A stretch of 51,180 nucleotides of DNA from Gammaproteobacteria bacterium (lineage in GTDB: Bacteria; Pseudomonadota; Gammaproteobacteria; GCA-001735895): positions 1 through 51,180 of the forward strand of contig JAOTYD010000022.1 in NCBI GenBank assembly GCA_029862005.1. The letters are read 5' to 3'. Positions 25,272 to 33,910 of the stretch are shown in pieces. The number at the start of each line of letters is the position of its first letter. The stretch's first letter is position 1. The translations under genes were made by a program, and so were the position numbers. The notes under the pieces were generated by a model. The model saw only the letters and a program-made list of their open reading frames with translations. It had not been told where the DNA came from and made no database searches.

Positions 25272-26288
25272 TCAGCCTGTTTTCCGCTCCACCAGGTTAA
25301 ATTTAAGGATAAAGTGCACAAAGAGACCCAGCAGGCCAATCATCGCGGTCGCGAGCAACCACGGGCGAGTCCAGTCATAATCTACTTTGTATCCCATCCA
25401 GGTGGACAATTTTTCATAGCGAAGAATTCCGCCAGGCAATTCTAGTTCATCACCTGGCCGCAATGTATAGCGATGATCCTGATATCGCAGAACTAGCTGA
25501 TGCTGTTGCGGCACCTGAAAATTAAACTCCCGATCCTCAGGTAACACATTCTCTTCGATCTTCAGATACGCCCAAAGCTTGGTATCGGTTTCCGGTATCG
25601 TCCATTCCAAAGCCTGCTCGAATTCGTGAGTTGGATAAGCAGGCAAATGAATGCTGCCGACGACTTTTGATAAACTGGCAAATGGTTGCCACTCGAACAC
25701 CGGGGCGTAACCCTTGTTATGCGAGGTATAAAACCGATAGTGGCCTATTATCAAAGGCACGTGATCACCTATCTCCAGTGTTTGCTGCAAGCCGTCAGCT
25801 GTGGTTAGCATCAACTGATTAACCGTTTTATCCCTTTTGATCCCTGCGTGATAACGAATCTGAAAACCCAGGTTTGTAAATCGGATTGCTGACAGCCCGT
25901 AACGGTGCCACGGCCCCTGCTGGACATTTTCCAATTGTCCGGAAAATTCTTCGTGCTCGGCGAGTTCCAGCGTGGCCTTGAAAAAACTCATCCTGCCCGT
26001 GAATGCCAACAGAACCAGCGCGATCAATGCAAAATGAAATATCATCAGCGGCCAGTTATTTTTCAGGATATCTCGAGTTGCCAGCGCCAGTAAAAAATTC
26101 ATTATCAGCAATCCCGTCGGCAGCGCGATTATCCAGATTCTTTGCGGCAGCGAAACCTGGTAATAAACCACGATCGCTAGCGCAAGCACGAACAATAACA
26201 GCAAGGTGCTGCGGTTAGACGCCAATGCATCTACCAGGCCGAGCCGTGGCCGCGGAGCAGCGCTAGGGTGGATTTTCGCAATTTTCAC
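25272..26288 (-). CDS. ResB-like cytochrome c maturation protein
   Basis: A 338-residue inner-membrane protein with three N-terminal membrane helices (about 28-48, 53-70, 80-100), a large periplasmic beta-rich domain (about 105-310) and one C-terminal helix (LLATAMIGLLGLFVHFILKF). This is the layout of ResB/CcsB, the partner of CcsA in system II cytochrome c assembly, which brings heme and reduced apocytochrome together. It is the last gene of the cytochrome series and overlaps the end of the 11-heme gene by 26 bases (GTG start at 26288). Its CcsA partner is at 48080. It is shorter than ordinary ResB. Confidence 0.82.
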   Translation of the reverse strand: MKIAKIHPSAAPRPRLGLVDALASNRSTLLLLFVLALAIVVYYQVSLPQRIWIIALPTGLLIMNFLLALATRDILKNNWPLMIFHFALIALVLLAFTGRMSFFKATLELAEHEEFSGQLENVQQGPWHRYGLSAIRFTNLGFQIRYHAGIKRDKTVNQLMLTTADGLQQTLEIGDHVPLIIGHYRFYTSHNKGYAPVFEWQPFASLSKVVGSIHLPAYPTHEFEQALEWTIPETDTKLWAYLKIEENVLPEDREFNFQVPQQHQLVLRYQDHRYTLRPGDELELPGGILRYEKLSTWMGYKVDYDWTRPWLLATAMIGLLGLFVHFILKFNLVERKTG

Positions 26289-28674
26289 TGCTGTCCCTCA
26301 TCCAGTCACGTCCAATTTCACCATTGCCCGGCGCTCCCGCCGAGCCGCAATTGGTCTCTTCCCAGTTGCCACTGGTGGCAAAGCTGACGATCTTCAGCAT
26401 CGCGTTCAGGTAGTAAGGACCGTTGGTATATCCGGCGGTCGTATTATTCCTAACCTGGGTGCCAGCAGGCTGCCCTCCCTCGGGCCCGACGTCGTTCAGG
26501 TTGACCAGCAAACCCTTGTTCTTCCAGCCATGGGGCACCGCGACGTGGCACCAGCTACAGCGCAATCGACCGATCTTGTCGGCGTGATATGAATGCAGGT
26601 TGGGATCCCTGGAGCCGCCGAAGCCGCTGGCGCCATCGCCCCGGGTCGCATAGAGATCGTGATCGTGGCACTTGAAGCACAGGTCGTTGGTATTGCCGGT
26701 ACCGGTGTTCTGGCTCCAGTCTCCCTTGAGAATAAAATTATTGGTCGAACCGTGCGGCCCCCAGGGGTTGCCATTCTCGCCACCCGACGGTGTCGAGGTG
26801 CCGATACCGGTGTTCGATCCATGACAATCGGAGCAATACATAGTCTGATTGCCAACATCAGCATTGCCATTCCACGGTGACTCAAAATTAGCCGAATTGG
26901 TGTTACGAATCGCCAGCGTGCGGCCAGTGTTATCGATCACCGGATGCCAGGAGCGATGATTATTGCTCGAATAGGCACTCGCGGCGCCGGAATCGAGGGT
27001 GCTTACTTCGCCCTTGTGACTTAAAGGCGCCTGGAATTCAATTGCCTGGTTGGTGTATTCGGTTACGTCATTGATGCCAGATAGCGTATTGCCGCCAGTA
27101 TTGCCTAGCGTCGGCGGGTTGGCGCCATAGGCATAATCTGAATGACATTTCAAACAGATCTGATACTCGCGCGTCACATGCGCGCTGCCAACTGCCGTAC
27201 TGGCGCCGAATCCGCCATCGCCGCGTTTGACGATATAGCTAATCGGGAAATTGCCCGGATCGAAATTACTCGAACCGTATACGGGCTCGACGCCCCAACT
27301 CCCGCGCAGCACGCCGGACGCGATATTGGTATGCCCGGTCGCATGGTTATGGGTTCCCGCCTGGGCTGCGCCAGTATTGTTGAACAAACGATTCTTCAAC
27401 ACCCGGTGCGGGTTATGACAATCGGTACATTCGACATGACGGTTGCCGAGATTGAATCTAGATTTGTCCTCACTTAGATCGGCATCCAGAGCAGCATGGA
27501 TCTCACTCGCAGTCTGTTGATCGCTGTTGGTGATCGGCATGTGCGTCAAACCGGAAACAAAGTCAGATTTGATATCGGGCACCTGAAACGAAGCATTGCC
27601 CTGGCCATTGAGTACGCCGCCGTCGGCGGAGTGACAGGTGTAACAGGTTTCTTCGAGCGCCGCGTTACCGCCGGTCTTCGGGCTCAGAAAACTGTCGGTG
27701 CCTTCCCTCAACAGATGGCGCGACCCCTGCACCGTATGGGTGTCATGGCAGTTCAGGCAACTCGCCTGCCACACCGGTAAATTTAACGGGAACTCTCGTA
27801 AATTAGCCGCGGCTGTCGTATAGGTTTCATTGGCGACCTGCGGGTCGGCATGCGCCGACTGCGACCAGGCCAGACCCAGCTTGTCGTGACAGGCCAGGCA
27901 AATGATGTCGTTGGCATCATCGAAGTTACCGCCAGTAGCAAAACCCTCCTGGAAGCGATGCAGGCGCAAAAACTTGATGTTTTTGGTGATGTCGGAATCT
28001 CGAATGTGCGGATCGTGGCAGCTGGTGCATTGCAGCTGACCGTTTTCCAGTGGCACCAGTGGTTTGACGCCCGGCGCACGGTTGGCGATGTGGGCCTCGA
28101 ACGCGGGATTCCGTAACTCACCGTCGGCATTCGCCAGCGTACTGTCGTAGGTGAAGGATATCGGATGATCGTTGCTCAGATCGGTCCCAAGCTTACGTGT
28201 AAACCCGGTGTTATCGCCCCCACCGGAAGGCATGACCCCGCCGGCACCGGTGCCCGACATATTGATAGTCACGTTGCTCTGCGCGTTGACCACGTTAACC
28301 TGTCCAATTGCGATTGTGCCGTCATGGCAAGATAGGCACAGTTTCGAGCTGCCGCCCGGCGTGGCCGCGATATCGTTGGCATCGATGGTATCGGAAGTGT
28401 ATGGCGTATAGGCCGCGACAGAGGCCTGCCGATTCCATAGCGGTGCGTTGGGTATCGCCTCTGCCTGATGCGGAGTATGACAAAACACGCAAATCTGACT
28501 TTCGGTAACCGCCGTTATGCTGCCCGGGCCGCTAACCGACAAATTGTGCCGGGTATTGGCGGTATCGGAAATACGTGCCGCCTGATTTGCAAAACTGACG
28601 ACCAGCAGCATGAGCAGCAAACTGCCCGCCAGCATTAATCGACGTAAGCAAAGCAGTGGTCGGCAAGCATCCAT
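26263..28674 (-). CDS. Eleven-heme c-type cytochrome (doubled CXXCH type)
   Basis: An 803-residue exported cytochrome. ATG 28674 is chosen because it lies one base after the stop of the NHL gene and opens a signal sequence (MDACRPLLCLRRLMLAGSLLLMLLVVSFANQAA). Eleven CXXCH sites are spread along the chain: CVFCH, CLSCH, CTSCH, CLACH, CLNCH, CYTCH, CTDCH, CLKCH, CSDCH, CFKCH, CSWCH. The first three modules (NTRHNL...CVFCHTPH...PLWNR, CLSCHDGT, SNDHPI) align with the tetraheme protein at 36778, so the two are paralogous. About 120 residues after the last heme have none. It is a strong candidate for the large electron carrier of the cluster, periplasmic or at the cell surface. Confidence 0.9.
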   Translation of the reverse strand: MDACRPLLCLRRLMLAGSLLLMLLVVSFANQAARISDTANTRHNLSVSGPGSITAVTESQICVFCHTPHQAEAIPNAPLWNRQASVAAYTPYTSDTIDANDIAATPGGSSKLCLSCHDGTIAIGQVNVVNAQSNVTINMSGTGAGGVMPSGGGDNTGFTRKLGTDLSNDHPISFTYDSTLANADGELRNPAFEAHIANRAPGVKPLVPLENGQLQCTSCHDPHIRDSDITKNIKFLRLHRFQEGFATGGNFDDANDIICLACHDKLGLAWSQSAHADPQVANETYTTAAANLREFPLNLPVWQASCLNCHDTHTVQGSRHLLREGTDSFLSPKTGGNAALEETCYTCHSADGGVLNGQGNASFQVPDIKSDFVSGLTHMPITNSDQQTASEIHAALDADLSEDKSRFNLGNRHVECTDCHNPHRVLKNRLFNNTGAAQAGTHNHATGHTNIASGVLRGSWGVEPVYGSSNFDPGNFPISYIVKRGDGGFGASTAVGSAHVTREYQICLKCHSDYAYGANPPTLGNTGGNTLSGINDVTEYTNQAIEFQAPLSHKGEVSTLDSGAASAYSSNNHRSWHPVIDNTGRTLAIRNTNSANFESPWNGNADVGNQTMYCSDCHGSNTGIGTSTPSGGENGNPWGPHGSTNNFILKGDWSQNTGTGNTNDLCFKCHDHDLYATRGDGASGFGGSRDPNLHSYHADKIGRLRCSWCHVAVPHGWKNKGLLVNLNDVGPEGGQPAGTQVRNNTTAGYTNGPYYLNAMLKIVSFATSGNWEETNCGSAGAPGNGEIGRDWMRDSSENCENPP

Positions 28675-28675
28675 C

Positions 28676-29767
28676 CTAGTTATTCCCCAGGTACTGGAAC
28701 ATCGAAACCCGGCTGTTGAGCATATCCGAGACATAAATCCTGTCCTTGTCATCCACCCAGATACCGGTAGGTTGCGCAAACTGACCGGGCGCTGAGCCGG
28801 AACCCCCGATCGACATCAACAGGCTGCCCTGCGGATTGTAAATCAGGACATGATCATAATAACTCTCGGAAACATAAATATTACCATCCGAGTCGAGCGC
28901 AATTCCCTTGGGACGGGAGAAATTACCGACATACAATCCGCGATGACCAACGCTTTGCTTAAACCGGCCTTGCCGATCGAGTATTTGTATTCTTGCATTT
29001 AGCGAATCGACCACGTAAAGCCGGCCCAGCCGATAAACCAGATAAGTCGGATGATTAAACTGCGCTTCTCCAGTTCCCGCAACACCCCAGGTATCGAGCA
29101 ACTCCCCGCCTGGGCTAAACAACTTGATATCACCCGCGGCGGTATCGCTGATAAAAAACCTCTGATTATCCGGGTCATAGGCGATCCCGGTTGGCCGTTT
29201 CAATACCTCGTGGCCAAAGCTGTTGATCACTTCTCCAGTCAGGCTAAATTGATAAATCAGCGCCAACTCGGAATCGGTCACCCAGACCGAGTCTTCGGCG
29301 TGCGCAACGCCAATGGGACTTGGCAGAGAAATATTCAGACTGCGCTCGTTCCAGACGGCAAATTCACCGAGTATTTCATCGAACACAAAAATGGACTGCA
29401 GTCCTGGGTCGGTAATATAAATCTTGCCCCGGTTATCGGTGGCCACCTGCTGCGGGCGCAACAGGTCGAGCGGAGATATTTTTTTCGCATCCAGACCCAC
29501 GATGGCGGCCAACAGGCGCGCCAGACCACTGCGTTCCGGTGTATCGGCGCGATTGGACTCGCCGTAAATATGGCCGATAAAAGCATATCGGGGCACCGCC
29601 GGCAGGGACGGCCAGACCTGAATACCCCGATCGGTTTCGGCGATCCCGGGCATCTTGAACAAATGCTGGTTCGAAATCGTGCTACAGCCCGAAATCGTCA
29701 GTAAAAGCATTATTATCAGGGTTGTAAGCAAGTACCCCCTAGCCAATGGAGCGCAAATGGGGAACAT
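28676..29767 (-). CDS. NHL-repeat beta-propeller lipoprotein 1
   Basis: A 363-residue lipoprotein from ATG 29767 (a start at 29788 is possible). The signal ends in TISGC, a lipobox. The mature part has five to six NHL units with the RPQGIAVD/GxIYVSDxxNxRI pattern, for example HPTYLVYRLGRLYVVDSLNA and RPKGIALDSDGNIYVSES. It would form a six-bladed propeller at the membrane surface. It is homologous to the lipoprotein at 38728. Such propellers often scaffold cytochrome complexes, but this is inference. It sits between the triheme and 11-heme genes, with overlap at the upstream end and one base of spacing downstream. Confidence 0.88.
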   Translation of the reverse strand: MFPICAPLARGYLLTTLIIMLLLTISGCSTISNQHLFKMPGIAETDRGIQVWPSLPAVPRYAFIGHIYGESNRADTPERSGLARLLAAIVGLDAKKISPLDLLRPQQVATDNRGKIYITDPGLQSIFVFDEILGEFAVWNERSLNISLPSPIGVAHAEDSVWVTDSELALIYQFSLTGEVINSFGHEVLKRPTGIAYDPDNQRFFISDTAAGDIKLFSPGGELLDTWGVAGTGEAQFNHPTYLVYRLGRLYVVDSLNARIQILDRQGRFKQSVGHRGLYVGNFSRPKGIALDSDGNIYVSESYYDHVLIYNPQGSLLMSIGGSGSAPGQFAQPTGIWVDDKDRIYVSDMLNSRVSMFQYLGNN

Positions 29768-29781
29768 GGTCGAGCTGCGAT

Positions 29782-30189
29782 TTACCACCGTCCCGGCCCC
29801 GCAGTCTCACTGCCACCGCGAATACCGGTCTTCAGCCCGGGTTTACCTGAATGACAGAGGTGGCACTCCTCTACCGGCCAGGCGATTTTACCGTTGTGGC
29901 ACATGCCACAGTATTGCCCATCGATGATTTTTCCCATATCGATCTGATTCGCCCCGGCACGCATTTCAAATCCGAGCTCATGATGGCACACTTTGCAGCG
30001 AAAACGGATACGATGAAACCAGTGCGGGAAGATTACGGGGCGCATATCATTGGCCTCGGAAAGCCGGTTTAAAACCACATCGGCATATTCGGCATTGGCC
30101 TGTGGCGCAATACCTGCCAGTACCAGGAGCATTAGAATCAAGGGCCTGATCCTGGCTGATCTAAGGGGATGTGGAAACAGGAGTTTCAT
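29782..30189 (-). CDS. Triheme c7-type periplasmic cytochrome
   Basis: A 135-residue protein with a signal peptide (1-33, PQANA) and three CXXCH sites: CKVCH, CGMCH, CHLCH. The first is preceded by FPHWFHRIRFRCKVCH, whose His residues are likely distal heme ligands, as in c3/c7 triheme domains. It is a close paralog of the protein at 33492 (shared MRPV.FPHWFHRIRFRCKVCH and IIDG.YCG.CHNG). Small c7 cytochromes shuttle electrons across the periplasm. The Gly/Arg-rich tail (TGIRGGSETAGPGRW) is probably disordered. Confidence 0.9.
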   Translation of the reverse strand: MKLLFPHPLRSARIRPLILMLLVLAGIAPQANAEYADVVLNRLSEANDMRPVIFPHWFHRIRFRCKVCHHELGFEMRAGANQIDMGKIIDGQYCGMCHNGKIAWPVEECHLCHSGKPGLKTGIRGGSETAGPGRW

Positions 30190-30209
30190 GCTACAGACAA
30201 ACCGGCAGC

Positions 30210-30764
30210 TTACTGACTCGAAGTCAGATTCGGTTGCACGCCGGGCTTTCCGCTAAAGGTTTTCCTGACAACGCTGTGACAACGGTTGCACTCGGTCAGC
30301 GGAAACGCAACGGCACCATGACATTGCCCGCAATACTGACCGGAAAGTATGGCGAACATATTCATTGGATTGGCGTCGACTTTTTTCACGAAGATCCGGT
30401 CATGACAGTTGGCGCAGTCCAGCCACTCGGTATGCGGCTTATGCGGGAACATGACGAGCGGCAACTCACCTGTCTGATCCATAACGATATCCATATCCAG
30501 AATTTCGATCCTGGTCTCCGGGAAAATATTGGTGCGCGGCTCGATGTATCTTTCACGCAGCGCCCTGATCCAGGAAACCCGGTTACCGGCGCTATCCGGC
30601 GGCAACAGCGAAAGCGCGGTTTCGGGCTCCTGCAAAATACCGATTGCAGGGCTCAGGGGATCGTGCAATCCATCTTCAGACAGCGATTTCCAGCCCGGCT
30701 CAGCCCCCAGCAAGGCAAACCAGAGCCCGAGTGGAATAACAAGGATAAAACGCGAATATTTCAT
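30210..30764 (-). CDS. Triheme c7-type cytochrome with N-terminal extension
   Basis: A 184-residue exported protein (signal 1-20). After about 80 residues without heme sites comes a c7-type domain with CANCH, CGQCH and CNRCH, introduced by FPHKPHTEWLDCANCH. The heme domain and the preceding DPLSPAIGILQEP...RVSWIRAL region match the C-terminal part of the c5-c7 fusion at 32527 (SPGTLLLQEP, RVDWVKAL, PHKQHTEWLDCSNCH). The extension is therefore a conserved unit of this cluster. Twenty bases separate it from the next triheme gene. Confidence 0.88.
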   Translation of the reverse strand: MKYSRFILVIPLGLWFALLGAEPGWKSLSEDGLHDPLSPAIGILQEPETALSLLPPDSAGNRVSWIRALRERYIEPRTNIFPETRIEILDMDIVMDQTGELPLVMFPHKPHTEWLDCANCHDRIFVKKVDANPMNMFAILSGQYCGQCHGAVAFPLTECNRCHSVVRKTFSGKPGVQPNLTSSQ

Positions 30765-30778
30765 GATCGCTAATTCAA

Positions 30779-31633
30779 CTATCCGGGAATGTAAATTCCA
30801 GCACTGCGGATGGCGCGAACCAGTTGCCGTGTCGACTGTTCGAGTAGTTCGATAGCCTGCTCGTGCGCATCCTGACTGGCATACTGTTCCGCCTGCTGAC
30901 GCAGTAACCGGGCCTGCCCGACGAAGTCGGAAATTTTACTCTTCATGGCCTCCGATTTTTGTTTTTGATCAACCAGCAATCCAATCAACATACCGTGCGT
31001 ATCATTACGATCGATTTCGTAGAGATACTCCTCCTCCTTGCTTTTGAACTGTAACGAACGCACCAGCGTCTGCCCTGACCTGATCGATTCGATGGTGACC
31101 TTTAACAAATGATAGGCCTTGTCAATTTCGACCCTGGCCGCGACATTATTTCCCTGCTGCAACAAATCATCGGCCCGGCCGACCAGGGTGGCTAACTGAT
31201 CGTTAACCTTGCTCCTGACTTCGGTTTCGTTGTTTTCATCGGAAATGCGGTTAAATGCATCCTGTAGCGCAATCACCGATTCGCGGCGCTGACCGTAATT
31301 GACGATCTCCTTGTCTTCGCCCAGTGATGTCGGAGTCGCCAGTTTTATTGCTTCGAACATCAGCCTGGCGGACTGATTCAGAAAATCGGAGGCGGCTTTC
31401 TCGTCACCCGAGTCGATTTTGTCCTGCGCCTTTCGATACAGGTCCAATGCCTGCTTGCGCTTGTTCAGAGCATCGCTATTGCTGCTGTTAATGACCTGCC
31501 TGGCACCGGAAGACCGGTTTAGCAATCTATCCATATTTGGCAGCCGATCGACCGCGGCCGCCTGCAAATCCGTCGAAGCCGTCAGTATCGCTAACAACAG
31601 GATCGAGCTGGCGCTAAAAAATTTACTAGTCAT
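30779..31633 (-). CDS. Helical periplasmic protein, paralog 1
   Basis: A 284-residue exported protein (signal 1-25, LQAAA) that is almost wholly helical, with heptad-like and TPR-like stretches (RKAQDKIDSGDEKAASDFLN, QAEQYASQDAHEQAIELLEQS). It is homologous to the protein encoded just upstream (31645). Both share AYxLLKVTI-like and TLVxxLxFxxxxEEYxYxxxR segments and end in a hydrophobic LLxxxGI/V tail. No heme site and no Cys in the mature part. No known family; a scaffold or assembly factor for the cytochromes is a reasonable guess from position only. Confidence 0.8.
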   Translation of the reverse strand: MTSKFFSASSILLLAILTASTDLQAAAVDRLPNMDRLLNRSSGARQVINSSNSDALNKRKQALDLYRKAQDKIDSGDEKAASDFLNQSARLMFEAIKLATPTSLGEDKEIVNYGQRRESVIALQDAFNRISDENNETEVRSKVNDQLATLVGRADDLLQQGNNVAARVEIDKAYHLLKVTIESIRSGQTLVRSLQFKSKEEEYLYEIDRNDTHGMLIGLLVDQKQKSEAMKSKISDFVGQARLLRQQAEQYASQDAHEQAIELLEQSTRQLVRAIRSAGIYIPG

Positions 31634-31644
31634 AATAATCCATA

Positions 31645-32517
31645 TCAGATTTTGACCCCCAGTAATTTGAGCACTGCGGATAACTGGTTAATTGAATTGT
31701 CGAGTATCGAAATGGCCTCGGGGAACTGGCCCTGGGTTTCAAACTCTTCTGCGGCGTCGAGATTCAGCATCGAACTGTAGAGGTACTGGTCAGCCAGCTT
31801 TTGCGTTTGTTCCTCGACTACGCCCTGCGTCATGGCGATCTGCACCAGTTCCAGGTAGTGGTAGGCTCGATTGACCATGTACTGATACTCGTCCTGGACT
31901 GTTTCGAATTTGAGGTCGTAAACAACCAGGGTTTCATGACTGAATTCGTCTATCAGGGAAACTTTCAAGCGATAGGCATGTTCGAGCATTGCCATCGCCT
32001 CATCATAGGATTCGACTTCCGCCTGCCTGACTGCCTGATCGCGTAATGCGCTGATGCGCTCCAATTTTTTTTGCAACAGATCGTTTTCGAGTTCATCCAG
32101 ATTTCGCCACTCGGGTAAGGCGAACGAATCGAGTTGCTCGATGAAATGCCGGTACCTGCTCTTTTTTTGCTGCGACACACTGAGCAGCCGCGAACTGGCA
32201 CTGAGGTCTCGGAGTACGTAGTCGAGCACCGCTTCGGCTTCGAGATACTGGCCGCGATCGAAATATTCCTCACCCTTGAGGAAGTTTTCCGCTGCCCTCG
32301 CAAGCAACTCGCGGGCGACACTGTCGCCGCTTGCCTTGACCCGCTGCAACAGATCAGCGCTATGTAATATGTGGTTTACCATCTTAATCTTCTGCGCAAT
32401 TTTCTCGCCCACACCCTTGACGCCAGACGGATTAGCGACCGATTCTTCCTGCGCCTGAACCAGGTTCAGGTTAAATATCAGAAGCAGTGCTGGAATCGAT
32501 ATCCTCATCGTTCTCAT
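31645..32517 (-). CDS. Helical periplasmic protein, paralog 2
   Basis: A 290-residue exported protein (signal 1-22, LVQAQ). Like its neighbour it is helical, with repeats around ARAAENFLKGEEYFDRGQYLEAEAVL and DAAEEFETQGQFPEAISILDNS, which look like divergent TPR units with the small-residue positions kept. It is 11 bases from paralog 1 and 9 bases from the fusion cytochrome gene, so all are one operon. A tandem duplication with strong divergence is likely. Function not recognised. Confidence 0.8.
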   Translation of the reverse strand: MRTMRISIPALLLIFNLNLVQAQEESVANPSGVKGVGEKIAQKIKMVNHILHSADLLQRVKASGDSVARELLARAAENFLKGEEYFDRGQYLEAEAVLDYVLRDLSASSRLLSVSQQKKSRYRHFIEQLDSFALPEWRNLDELENDLLQKKLERISALRDQAVRQAEVESYDEAMAMLEHAYRLKVSLIDEFSHETLVVYDLKFETVQDEYQYMVNRAYHYLELVQIAMTQGVVEEQTQKLADQYLYSSMLNLDAAEEFETQGQFPEAISILDNSINQLSAVLKLLGVKI

Positions 32518-32526
32518 CTCTCGTAA

Positions 32527-33495
32527 TCAGTTCGTCTTGTTTTTCGCCTCTGTCTCGGTCGCTTTTTGCTTGGAGTGACATCTGCGGCATTCGGCGACCG
32601 GAAACGCAACCTTGCCATGACATACACCGCATTTCTGACCCAGCAGAATCGAAGCCATCGATATCTGGTTAGCGCCTTTTTGCGGGATGAAAATTGCCGG
32701 ATGGCAATTCGAACAATCCAGCCATTCGGTATGTTGCTTATGCGGATAAACGACATCCGGCATCGATCCCTTGACCTCGCGCACGATATTCAAATCCATT
32801 ACCACCGGTTTTGCGTCGTCGTTCAAACGCTCGTAGCGGGGTGATATTTCTCCACCTTCCAATGCCTTTACCCAATCTACCCGGTTACCTGATTTCGATT
32901 TGCTCAAGGAGTCGAAAGCGACCCTGGGCTCCTGTAATAGCAGCGTGCCGGGACTTTCTGAATCGTGAATGCCATCCTTGGCCGGCGGCAGGTTCCATTC
33001 GGAGGAAGACTTCATCAGCCGATTAAACTGGTTCACACTACTGGCCAGTGTTTTTTTGGCGGGTGCTTTTTTCACAACCGCGGCGGTATCGGTCTTCTTT
33101 TTGGATGCCTCCTCTGTAGCTGGCTTTTCTGCGTATTGATCGAAACCCGAACTGACCAGCATGTAGACAACCGCTTTTTTAATTTCTTCGTCCTTAATTG
33201 TCGGATTGCCTCCCTTAGCCGGCATATTTTTGAAACCCTTTAACGCATGCGTCATCAACACCTCGAGACCCTGTTGTTCGCGCGCGCTCCAGTCTTCCCG
33301 CTTACCCAGCCTTGGCGCCTGTAACACGCCAGCCGTATGACAGGCGCCACAGGAGGCATCGTAAACCTGTTTGCCGTTGCGGACTTCGTCGGTGGCGCGC
33401 ACCGTGGCGGTTGTGTAAAAAACAAGAAATATTAAAACGATGATCTGAAACAGGCCGGCTTCAGCAAAAACGATTACATTGCTTTGCCTGATCAT
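32527..33495 (-). CDS. Class I cytochrome c5-like domain fused to triheme c7 domain
   Basis: A 322-residue exported tetraheme protein. ATG 33495 overlaps the stop of the previous gene (ATGA), which fixes the start. An export signal (about 1-32) is followed by a monoheme c5-like domain with CGACH and a likely Met ligand in KNMPAKGG. A linker rich in Lys, Ala and Thr (about 130-165) leads to a domain matching the 30210 protein, with CSNCH, CGVCH and CRRCH. The fusion puts a high-potential type of heme beside three bis-His hemes, which could act as an electron branch or gate. Confidence 0.88.
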   Translation of the reverse strand: MIRQSNVIVFAEAGLFQIIVLIFLVFYTTATVRATDEVRNGKQVYDASCGACHTAGVLQAPRLGKREDWSAREQQGLEVLMTHALKGFKNMPAKGGNPTIKDEEIKKAVVYMLVSSGFDQYAEKPATEEASKKKTDTAAVVKKAPAKKTLASSVNQFNRLMKSSSEWNLPPAKDGIHDSESPGTLLLQEPRVAFDSLSKSKSGNRVDWVKALEGGEISPRYERLNDDAKPVVMDLNIVREVKGSMPDVVYPHKQHTEWLDCSNCHPAIFIPQKGANQISMASILLGQKCGVCHGKVAFPVAECRRCHSKQKATETEAKNKTN

Positions 33496-33857
33496 TGCTC
33501 GCTCTCTGCCTTTTTTCTTTTTGTCGTGGTCGTCAGTTTCGACGCGGTGCTCTGATGCACCTGGGTTGGTTGCCCGGCTTTCCCCGTATGGCAAACATCA
33601 CAGTTCTCGACCGACCAGGCCACCTCGCCGTTATGGCAGGCACCGCAGTACTCACCATCGATAATTTTCAGCATGTTGATCTGGTTGCCGCCGGCCTCCA
33701 TCTTGAATCCGAGGTCGGCATGACATACCTTGCACCTGAAACGAATGCGATGAAACCAGTGCGGAAAAACAACCGGCCGCATTCCAGCCGCATCCGAGTA
33801 GTTGTTTATCAGTACATCACCATATTCGGCGCTAACCATGGCCGGTGTCGCCAGCAA
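33492..33857 (-). CDS. Triheme c7-type cytochrome, start region out of frame
   Basis: The in-frame ORF begins at a TTG (33857) and has three heme sites, CKVCH, CGACH, CDVCH, in a domain closely matching the 29782 protein. It lacks a whole signal peptide. A perfect start, AGGGG then ATG at 33895, lies upstream but is one base out of frame across a run of five A residues. With six A residues it would read MLKKLQAHRLFLSLLATPAM, a normal signal peptide. So this is a homopolymer error in the sequence, a recent frameshift, or slippage. The C-terminus is basic (TTTTKRKKAESEQ). Confidence 0.85.
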   Translation of the reverse strand: MLATPAMVSAEYGDVLINNYSDAAGMRPVVFPHWFHRIRFRCKVCHADLGFKMEAGGNQINMLKIIDGEYCGACHNGEVAWSVENCDVCHTGKAGQPTQVHQSTASKLTTTTKRKKAESEQ

Positions 33858-33910
33858 GGAAAGAAAAAGACGATGCGCTTGCAGCTTTTTAACATGCAGA
33901 TTCCCCTATC

